Shown: one piece after another, positions 22,907 through 28,303 of the stretch | Numbering within the stretch: the stretch's first letter is position 1 | Layout of the letters: each line of letters starts with the position of its first letter | From: an uncultured Oscillospiraceae bacterium | GTDB taxonomy: Bacteria; Bacillota; Clostridia; Oscillospirales; Oscillospiraceae | Direction: 5' to 3' | NCBI GenBank assembly: GCA_910584805.1 | Contig: CAJUCB010000020.1 | Span: forward strand, 1 to 28,303 | Length of the DNA: 28,303 bases | The notes under the pieces: model-generated | Database searches by the model: none | The model's input: only the letters and a program-made list of their open reading frames with translations | What the model was told of the DNA's origin: nothing | Position numbers and translations under genes: made by a program

Positions 22907-23791
22907 ATGCTCCCTTGGCTGTTGTGCCTTGCCCTGGCCCTTCTCTTGCTCCTGCTGCTGCTCAAGCTCCACCTGCTCCGGCGGGGGATGCGGGAAATCG
23001 CGGGGCAGGTCTCCGCCCGGCTCTCGGAGGACAGCAACAACCCCATCTTCCTTTCCAGCCGGGACAGGGCCCTGAGACAGCTGGCTGCTGAACTGAACGC
23101 CCAGCTTCGCCAGCTCCGCCGCCAGCGGCAGCGCTATGCGGGGGGCGACCGGGAGCTGAAAGAGGCGGTGACCAACATCTCCCACGACCTGCGCACCCCC
23201 CTCACCGCCCTGTGTGGGCACCTGGACCTGTTGGAGGCGGAAGCGGTCCCAGCAGCGGCCCAGCGCCACATCGCCGCCATCCGCAACCGCGCCGGGGCCA
23301 TGAAGCACTTGACAGAAGAGCTCCTACACTACTCCGTAATCCTCTCCACCCAGGAAGAATTGGCCTTGGAACCCCTGTCCCTCAACGGAGCCCTGGAAGA
23401 GAGCTTGGCCAGCTTTTACGCCGCCCTCACCCAGGCGGGGATCACCCCCCAGGTCCAGCTTCCAGATGCCCCGGTGGTGCGGATGCTGAACCGGGACGCC
23501 CTAGCCAGGGTCTTTGGCAACATCCTCAGCAACGCCCTGAAATACAGCGCCGGTGACCTGGCCGTCACCCTCAGCGAGAACGGAGAGGCCTGCTTCTCCA
23601 ACGCCGCGCCGGGATTGAATGAAGTCCAGGTGGGCAAGCTCTTTGACCGCTTCTTCACCGTAGAGGCCGCCCGGAGCTCCAGCGGCCTGGGGCTGTCCAT
23701 CGCCAAGACCCTGGTGGAACACATGGGCGGGCAGATTTCCGCGGAGTATGCGGATGGGGTGCTGTGCATCCGCCTGCGCTTTGAAGAATAG
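22907..23791 (+). CDS. Short membrane-bound sensor histidine kinase
   Basis: A 294-residue kinase with one N-terminal membrane helix (about 3-24, very Leu-rich) and almost no external part, so it probably senses through the membrane or through the ABC transporter. A basic linker is followed by the dimerisation domain with His93 (NISHDLRTPLT), N box NILSNALKYS (205-214), F box LFDRFF (245-250) and G2 box SSGLGLSIAKTL. The G1 box is altered: FSNAAPGL stands where D-x-G-x-G is expected, a change I associate with kinases of antibiotic-sensing ABC loci. AGAGGTG lies 6 bases before the ATG at 22907, 11 bases after hepT. No regulator is adjacent; the one at 17956 is the likely partner. Confidence 0.88.
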   Translation: MLPWLLCLALALLLLLLLLKLHLLRRGMREIAGQVSARLSEDSNNPIFLSSRDRALRQLAAELNAQLRQLRRQRQRYAGGDRELKEAVTNISHDLRTPLTALCGHLDLLEAEAVPAAAQRHIAAIRNRAGAMKHLTEELLHYSVILSTQEELALEPLSLNGALEESLASFYAALTQAGITPQVQLPDAPVVRMLNRDALARVFGNILSNALKYSAGDLAVTLSENGEACFSNAAPGLNEVQVGKLFDRFFTVEAARSSSGLGLSIAKTLVEHMGGQISAEYADGVLCIRLRFEE

Positions 23792-23794
23792 TAC

Positions 23795-23836
23795 ACGCTC
23801 CCCCGGACAGCAGCAGCGTTCCAGGGGAGCGTTTTT
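23795..23836 (+). terminator. Terminator of the kinase gene
   Basis: 9-bp stem ACGCTCCCC / GGGGAGCGT with a 20-base loop and a run of five T, starting 3 bases after the stop codon. Confidence 0.8.
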
Positions 23837-23858
23837 CCTGCCGCTCTGATGGTTTTTC

Positions 23859-23888
23859 TTGCCGGGACAGCCTATTCTATGGTACAAT
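23859..23888 (+). promoter_or_regulatory. Promoter of the LURP-one-like gene
   Basis: -35 TTGCCG (23859-23864), 18-base spacer ending in TGG (extended -10), -10 TACAAT (23883-23888). Confidence 0.5.
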
Positions 23889-23934
23889 CAACATACCAAT
23901 CCGCTATACTTGACCACGAAAGGACGGAACCGCC

Positions 23935-24408
23935 ATGCGCCTGCTGTTCAAACAGCGTTTCTTCTCTTGGTTCGACAAATACGATATCTATGACGAGAAC
24001 GAGAAAACCATCTTTACCGTGGAGGGCAAGCTCAGCTGGGGCCACTGCCTCCACATCCACGACAGCCTGGGGAACCATATCGGTACCGTCCAGGAAAAGG
24101 TCTTTACCCTCCTGCCCCAGTTCCAACTCTACGAGCAGGAGGACTACATCGGCTGTATCCGCAAGGAGTTCACCTTCCTGCGCCCCAAGTTCACCCTAGA
24201 CTATGCCGACTGGTCGGTGGACGGCAATCTCCTAGAGTGGGAGTACACCATCACCAGCGCCTCCCGGGGCACCATCGCCACCATCTCCAAGGAGGTCTTT
24301 CGCCTGACGGACACCTATGTTTTGGACATCAACGACCCCGCCGACGCCCTCCGGGTGCTGATGGTGGTGCTGGCCATCGATGCGGAGAAGTGCTCCCGGG
24401 GAAATTGA
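23935..24408 (+). CDS. LURP-one-related (DUF567/YxjI-type) protein
   Basis: A 157-residue cytosolic, beta-rich protein beginning MRLLFKQRFFSWFDKYDIYD, with repeated short strands (KTIFTVEGKLSWGHCLHIHD, HIGTVQEKVFTLLPQFQLYE, GCIRKEFTFLRPKFTLD). This matches the LURP-one/YxjI family (Tubby-like barrel, fold similar to phospholipid scramblases), whose bacterial function is not established. AAAGGACGG lies about 7 bases upstream. It stands alone between two terminators. Confidence 0.8.
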   Translation: MRLLFKQRFFSWFDKYDIYDENEKTIFTVEGKLSWGHCLHIHDSLGNHIGTVQEKVFTLLPQFQLYEQEDYIGCIRKEFTFLRPKFTLDYADWSVDGNLLEWEYTITSASRGTIATISKEVFRLTDTYVLDINDPADALRVLMVVLAIDAEKCSRGN

Positions 24409-24421
24409 ATTTTGCAAAAGA

Positions 24422-24454
24422 AACGACGTACCAGCCGGTACGCCGTTCTTTTTT
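24422..24454. terminator. Bidirectional terminator between convergent genes
   Basis: 11-bp stem AACGACGTACC / GGTACGCCGTT with one mismatch and an AGCC loop. On the plus strand it ends CTTTTTT, serving the LURP-one-like gene. On the minus strand it ends TTTCTTTTG, serving the cupin/alaS operon. Confidence 0.8.
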
Positions 24455-24465
24455 ATTTCAACCGC

Positions 24466-24798
24466 TCATCCCTGCTCCGGTACCACCGCGAAGAACACCA
24501 AATCCCCATCGCTGTCATTGATGAGGCTGTGATCCTTGCCCTCGGGGCAGTAGTGGCAGCTTCCAGGGATCAGGGGCTCTGTCTGGCCCTGACTGAGGGC
24601 CTTCCCCGTCCCAGAGAGGATATAGATGATCTCACTGCTGGTCTGGTGGGTATGCAGGCCGATGGTAGCGCCAGGTGGCAGCTTTCCCTTCATAATCTTC
24701 ATGGCGGGGGAGGCATACATATTGGCGTGTACCTCCCCTTCTCCCCCATACATACGGGGAATCGTTGTCTCAGGCAGAGATGCAAAGTCAATCAGCAT
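24466..24798 (-). CDS. Small cupin-domain protein
   Basis: A 110-residue single-domain cupin. Motif 1 reads GATIGLHTHQTSSEIIYILSG (metal ligands His-x-His and Glu), and motif 2 reads PGSCHYCPEGKDHSLINDSD (His). Such proteins bind a metal in a beta-barrel and range from sugar isomerases to sensors; substrate unknown. GGGGAG lies upstream of the ATG, 13 bases after alaS ends, so it is probably cotranscribed with alaS. Confidence 0.85.
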   Translation of the reverse strand: MLIDFASLPETTIPRMYGGEGEVHANMYASPAMKIMKGKLPPGATIGLHTHQTSSEIIYILSGTGKALSQGQTEPLIPGSCHYCPEGKDHSLINDSDGDLVFFAVVPEQG

Positions 24799-24811
24799 AG
24801 TCCTTCTCCCC

Positions 24812-27469
24812 TCAAAGCCCCAGCTTTTCCGCCACGAAGTTGTCCACCGCTGCCAGGGCGTCGTCCAGCTTCTGCTTGTCCTTGCCGCCGCCCATGGCGC
24901 TGTCGGGCTTGCCGCCGCCGGAGCCGCCGCAGATCTTGGTCACCGTCTTGATGATCTCCCCGGCCTTGATGCCACGGGCCACGGCCTCCTTGCCGCACAC
25001 CGCCAGGAAGGTGATCTTCTCCCCTGCGGTGGAGGCCAGCACCGCCACCACGGCAGGCTCCTTGTCCCGGAGCATATCCCCCATCTGGCGCAGGTCGTTG
25101 GCCCCGGCCTCAGGCACAATGGTGGTAAGAACCTTCAAGCCCCCCACCTCCTGGGTGCCAAAGAGAATGCGCTCGGCCTCCCCCTGGGCCTCCTTGGCCT
25201 TGAGCTTTTCCACCATCTGGTGAAGCTCCTTGATCTCCCCCATGACAGCCTTGGCCCGCTCCAACAGTTCCGGGGGCTTGGCTTTCAGGAACGCCGCCGC
25301 CCGCTGGATCATCCGCTGGTTGAAGGCGATGAGGTCCAGGACGGATTCCCCGGTGATGGCCTCAATGCGCCGCACACCAGAGGCCACAGAGAACTCCGCC
25401 AGAATATGGAACACCCCCACCTTGGCGGTGTTGTCCAGATGGGTGCCGCCGCAGAATTCCAGGGAGAAATCCCCCATCTCCACCACCCGGACGGTGTCAC
25501 CATACTTCTCGCCAAAGAGGGCCTCGGCCCCACGCTTCTTGGCCTCCTCAATGGGCAAGACCTCTGTGACCACGGGGCTCCCCCCCAGGATGGCCCGGTT
25601 GACCACTTGCGTCACCTGGGCCAACTGCTCCGGGGTCACCGCCTCAAAGTGGGTGAAGTCGAAGCGCAGCTTGTCCGGCTCCACCAGGGAGCCCGCCTGG
25701 TGGACATGGTCCCCCAGCACGGTTTTCAGGGCCGCGTGGAGCAGGTGGGTGGCGGAGTGTGCCCGGGCGATGGCCTCCCGGCGCTCCACGTCGATTTCAG
25801 CGTGGACAATGTCTCCCAGCTTCAAGCTCCCCTCCGTGAGCTTGCCGTAGTGCATATACTTGCCGCCCTTGTTCTTCTTCACGTCGTGGACCTGGAAGAG
25901 GCAGCCCTCGGGGCCGCTTTTGGCAATATAGCCGTGGTCGGCCACCTGGCCGCCCATCTCCGCGTAGAAGGGGGTGCGGTCCAGGACCACGATGGCTTCC
26001 ACGCCGGGGATGATCTCCTCCACCAGCTGTTCCTCCGCCACGATGGCCACCACCTTTAGGTCCACCAGACCGCCGTTCTCATAGCCGTCAAAGACCGTGG
26101 CGGGGACCTCCTTGCCGAACTCCACGCCAGACCAGCCCAGGTCACCCAGGGCCTCCCGGGCCTTCCGGGCCCGGACCCGCTGGGCCTCCATCTCAGCGTC
26201 AAAGCCCACCCGGTCCAGGGTCATGCCCTCGTCCTGGACCATCTCCTCGGTGAGGTCCACGGGGAAGCCGTAGGTATCGTAAAGCTTAAAGGCATCCTTG
26301 CCGGAGAACTGGCTCTCCCCCTTGGCCTTGTGCTCCGCCAGGAGCTCGGAGAAAATCTTCATGCCCCCGTCGATGGTTTTTGCAAAGTTCTCTTCCTCGG
26401 TGCGAATGACCTTGGTGATATAATCCTGCTTCTGGCGCAAGTCCTTATACTCGCCCTCGTTCTCGTGGATCACCGTGTCGATGATCTGATACAGGAAGGG
26501 CTCGTTCACCCCCAACAGCTTCCCGTGGCGGGCGGCCCGGCGCAGGAGGCGGCGCAGGACGTAACCCCGTCCCTCATTGGAGGGGAGGACGCCGTCGCAG
26601 ATCATAAAGATGCCGGAACGGATGTGGTCGGTGATGATACGCAGGGAGACATCCTTGGCGTCGCTGTCGCCATAGTGGGCCCCGGTGATGTCACTGACCT
26701 TGTTGGTGATGTTCATCACTGTGTCCACGTCAAAGAGGGAGTTTACGTTCTGGCAGACCACCGCCAAGCGCTCCAAGCCCATGCCAGTGTCGATGTTCTT
26801 CTGGGCCAGCTCGGTGTAATGCCCCTCCCCGTCGTTGTCAAACTGGGTAAAGACGTTGTTCCAGACCTCGATATAGCGGTCGCAATCGCAGCCGGGGGCA
26901 CAGCCAGGCTGGCCGCAGCCAAATTCCTCCCCCCGGTCGTAATAGACCTCGGAGCAGGGGCCACAGGGGCCGGCGCCGTGCTCCCAGAAGTTGTCCTCCT
27001 TGCCCATGCGGTAGATGCGCTCCTCTGGGATACCCACCACGTCCCGCCAAATGTTGAAGGCTTCGTCGTCCTCCTGATACACAGAGGGGTAGAGGCGGTC
27101 GGCCTCCAAGCCCACCCACTTCTCATCGGTCAAAAACTCCCAAGTCCACTGGATGGCGTCGTGTTTGAAATAGTCCCCAAAGGAGAAGTTGCCCAGCATC
27201 TCAAAAAAGGTGCCGTGGCGGGCGGTGTGGCCGATGTTCTCAATATCCCCGGTACGGATACATTTCTGGCAGGTACACACCCGCTTCCGGGGGGGCTCCT
27301 CCTCCCCCTTGAACCAGGGCTTCATAGGGGCCATGCCGGCGTTGATGAGCAGCAGGGAGGGATCGTTCTCCGGCACCAAGGGGAAGCTGGGCAGGCGCAG
27401 GTGGCCCTTGGACTCGAAGAAGGTCAAAAACATCTCTCTTAACTCATTCAAACCATAGTACTTGTGCAT
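24812..27469 (-). CDS. alaS: Alanyl-tRNA synthetase
   Basis: An 885-residue AlaRS that charges tRNA-Ala. Order: class II catalytic core (ELREMFLTFFESKGHLRL, RVCTCQKCIRTGDIENIG, FEMLGNFSFGDYFK), tRNA-recognition helices, an editing domain with the zinc-type motifs SATHLLHAAL (HxxxH) and EFCGGTHLDN (CxxxH), a coiled coil, and the C-Ala domain ending ICGGSGGGKPDSAMGGGKD. The core also carries a Cys-rich insertion (CGQPGCAPGCDCDRY), which in many bacterial AlaRS binds zinc. The frame is open upstream to 27676 through the T-box leader, but GGAGG lies 9 bases before the ATG at 27469 and the protein starts MHKYYGLNELR, as in homologues. Expression should depend on uncharged tRNA-Ala. Confidence 0.97.
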   Translation of the reverse strand: MHKYYGLNELREMFLTFFESKGHLRLPSFPLVPENDPSLLLINAGMAPMKPWFKGEEEPPRKRVCTCQKCIRTGDIENIGHTARHGTFFEMLGNFSFGDYFKHDAIQWTWEFLTDEKWVGLEADRLYPSVYQEDDEAFNIWRDVVGIPEERIYRMGKEDNFWEHGAGPCGPCSEVYYDRGEEFGCGQPGCAPGCDCDRYIEVWNNVFTQFDNDGEGHYTELAQKNIDTGMGLERLAVVCQNVNSLFDVDTVMNITNKVSDITGAHYGDSDAKDVSLRIITDHIRSGIFMICDGVLPSNEGRGYVLRRLLRRAARHGKLLGVNEPFLYQIIDTVIHENEGEYKDLRQKQDYITKVIRTEEENFAKTIDGGMKIFSELLAEHKAKGESQFSGKDAFKLYDTYGFPVDLTEEMVQDEGMTLDRVGFDAEMEAQRVRARKAREALGDLGWSGVEFGKEVPATVFDGYENGGLVDLKVVAIVAEEQLVEEIIPGVEAIVVLDRTPFYAEMGGQVADHGYIAKSGPEGCLFQVHDVKKNKGGKYMHYGKLTEGSLKLGDIVHAEIDVERREAIARAHSATHLLHAALKTVLGDHVHQAGSLVEPDKLRFDFTHFEAVTPEQLAQVTQVVNRAILGGSPVVTEVLPIEEAKKRGAEALFGEKYGDTVRVVEMGDFSLEFCGGTHLDNTAKVGVFHILAEFSVASGVRRIEAITGESVLDLIAFNQRMIQRAAAFLKAKPPELLERAKAVMGEIKELHQMVEKLKAKEAQGEAERILFGTQEVGGLKVLTTIVPEAGANDLRQMGDMLRDKEPAVVAVLASTAGEKITFLAVCGKEAVARGIKAGEIIKTVTKICGGSGGGKPDSAMGGGKDKQKLDDALAAVDNFVAEKLGL

Positions 27470-27521
27470 ACAATTGATCCTCCAAACATGAAATATGGTC
27501 TTTCTCTCTTGGGATGGCAAT

Positions 27522-27753
27522 AAAAAACACTCCACCCCTGAAACAGGGGCGAAGCGTGCTTCGCGGTACCACCCTGATTTGCCCACCGAAGTGCGCATCT
27601 CCTCTCGTCCTGTAACGGGAACGCCCCGTCCCGCTCCTCGCAGGCAGCTTGGAAGTGGCTTGCAGGCCGGGCGCACCGAGGGGCTTGCACTCTCCCCCTC
27701 TCGCTCTGGGCGGCACGGGCCTGCTTGGCTTCCGCATGGCTATGGTGTCAGTA
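27522..27753 (-). promoter_or_regulatory. T-box riboswitch (tRNA-Ala) in the alaS leader
   Basis: The minus strand carries the T-box AGGGTGGTACCGCG (27562-27575), which forms the antiterminator with GCGAAGC/GCTTCGC and AGGG/CCCT pairing. The competing terminator is CCCCTG / CAGGGG (27535-27549) followed by six T (27522-27527). Stem I is closed by GGAAG/CTTCC and GCAGGC/GCCTGC; the internal loop between them on the 3' side reads AAGCCA, giving specifier GCC (27657-27659), an alanine codon followed by A as usual. Uncharged tRNA-Ala would thus allow read-through into alaS. Confidence 0.92.
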
Positions 27754-27760
27754 TTCCTCT

Positions 27761-27788
27761 ATTTTAGCACAAAATCCGTGCTTGTCAA
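27761..27788 (-). promoter_or_regulatory. Promoter of the alaS T-box transcript
   Basis: Minus strand: -35 TTGACA (27783-27788), 16-base spacer, -10 TAAAAT (27761-27766). Start near 27754, giving a leader of about 285 bases. Confidence 0.75.
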
Positions 27789-27830
27789 GACAGCAGGCAG
27801 GGTCTTTTCCCGCCCGTAGGTTGTAATATT

Positions 27831-27893
27831 AAATGCGAAAGAACACGAAGCCCCCAAAGCGGGGCGGGAGAGTTCTTCCGCATTTATTTTTTT
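27831..27893 (+). repeat. Long imperfect inverted repeat next to a probable mobile element edge
   Basis: Arms AAATGCG-A-AAGAAC (27831-27844) and GTTCTT-C-CGCATTT (27872-27885) enclose a GC-rich inner hairpin (GCCCC / GGGGC). A T-rich run (27887-27893) follows on the plus strand. It could be a terminator shielding the genes to the right, or part of an element end. No gene lies between the alaS promoter and 27938. Confidence 0.55.
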
Positions 27894-27937
27894 ATACCAT
27901 GAAGCGCGGAAAATGTCAATAAGAGGGGTGAAAAAGC

Positions 27938-28201
27938 ATGGCGGGAAGGTACAAATACCTGACGTTTGAAGATCGGCAGAAAATCGAAGTGTGGCACGCC
28001 CGCGGGGATCGCCCGCTCGAAATAGCCGCGCGGCTGGGCGTGCATACGGCGACGATCTACAACGAATTGAAGCGGGGCTACGTTGGGGAGCTGGACAGCA
28101 GGCAAAGGGAAATCTACAAAGCGGAGCGGGCGCAAGCAACCGTTCAGGAGCATTTCAAGCGGCGGGGCCGGACGGCGGCCACGGCTGGGAAGGGAGGTTA
28201 A
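27938..28201 (+). CDS. Helix-turn-helix protein with IS30-transposase-like N-terminus
   Basis: An 87-residue protein: LTFEDRQKIEVWHARGDRPL followed by EIAARLGVHTATIYNELKRG is a helix-turn-helix much like the N-terminal DNA-binding part of IS30-family transposases. There is no DDE catalytic domain and the basic tail ends KRRGRTAATAGKGG, so it is a stand-alone DNA-binding protein, as found in prophages and integrative elements of Clostridia. GAGGGGTG lies 7 bases before the ATG. The next small gene follows 4 bases later. It is probably the first gene of an element extending beyond the window. Confidence 0.8.
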   Translation: MAGRYKYLTFEDRQKIEVWHARGDRPLEIAARLGVHTATIYNELKRGYVGELDSRQREIYKAERAQATVQEHFKRRGRTAATAGKGG

Positions 28202-28205
28202 AACC

Positions 28206-28303
28206 GTGACACAGTATGAACGGATCACAGAAAGCCCGCAGGCGTTGGCGGCCTTCCTTCGGGAATTGCCCGTATTAGAAGCCCCGTGGGATCAGGCTTT
28301 CCA
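28206..28303 (+). CDS. Small hypothetical protein, mobile-element type, truncated by the window edge
   Basis: A GTG start with GGGAGG upstream; 32 complete codons are visible, reading VTQYERITESPQALAAFLRE and LPVLEAPWDQAF. Short proteins of this YERI...AAFL...PWDxAF type are, to my recollection, frequent in prophages and conjugative elements of gut Clostridia; function unknown. Partial. Confidence 0.65.
   Translation, partial: MTQYERITESPQALAAFLRELPVLEAPWDQAF

Noticed and set aside
24626..26059. 477-codon plus-strand frame opposite alaS
   Set aside because: Antisense shadow of a well-conserved gene; His/Leu/Gly-rich with no recognisable domain.
27470..27676. N-terminal extension of AlaRS through the leader
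   Set aside because: This region is the T-box leader; the family start and ribosome site are at 27469.
27759..28139. Minus-strand frame of 126 codons at the right end
   Set aside because: It is antisense to the HTH gene and the alaS promoter region, with no domain or ribosome site.

Overview
The window looks like chromosomal DNA of a GC-rich, anaerobic, spore-forming Clostridia member, most like the Oscillospiraceae (Flavonifractor/Lawsonibacter-type gut bacteria). The evidence is Firmicutes-type gene order (yqfC-yqfD-phoH-ybeY-era-yqzL-recO; uvrC-rsmD-coaD), sporulation genes, HPr with both His15 and Ser46, a T-box in front of alaS, purine-rich Shine-Dalgarno sites, and high GC in the housekeeping genes. 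No rRNA, tRNA or CRISPR array was seen. The genus is an inference.

Left part (1-12.5 kb), all on the minus strand: the 5' end of rsmH (probable start of the dcw cluster) with its own promoter; then, separated by a strong terminator, uvrC-rsmD-coaD-coiled-coil protein; ptsH (HPr) with its own promoter and terminator; and a long run yqfC, yqfD, phoH, a single-frame ybeY-era fusion, yqzL-like, recO, mutS2. The genes that usually sit between phoH and era in Bacillus (yqfF, dgkA, cdd) are absent.

Middle (12.6-17.9 kb): the oxidative branch of the TCA cycle to 2-oxoglutarate. Aconitase and a eukaryotic-type NADP isocitrate dehydrogenase run leftward, and citrate synthase runs rightward from a divergent control region. 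This would feed glutamate synthesis.

Accessory part (17.9-24.4 kb): an OmpR-type response regulator, then, after a terminator, an AT-richer islet. The islet holds a divergent secreted protein, a BlaI/MecI-type repressor gene frameshifted at a C9 run, a short membrane protein that looks like an internally deleted BlaR1/M56 sensor, and a small secreted peptide. An ABC transporter pair follows, preceded by four phased TT(G/T)ACC repeats, then a MntA/HepT toxin-antitoxin pair, then a short histidine kinase that probably partners the response regulator. A regulator-ABC-kinase locus therefore appears to have been split twice. A LURP-one-like gene closes the block.

Right part (24.4-28.3 kb): a cupin gene downstream of alaS on the minus strand, the alaS T-box leader (apparent specifier GCC) and its promoter, and then the start of a probable mobile element on the plus strand (IS30-like HTH protein and a truncated small gene) running off the window.
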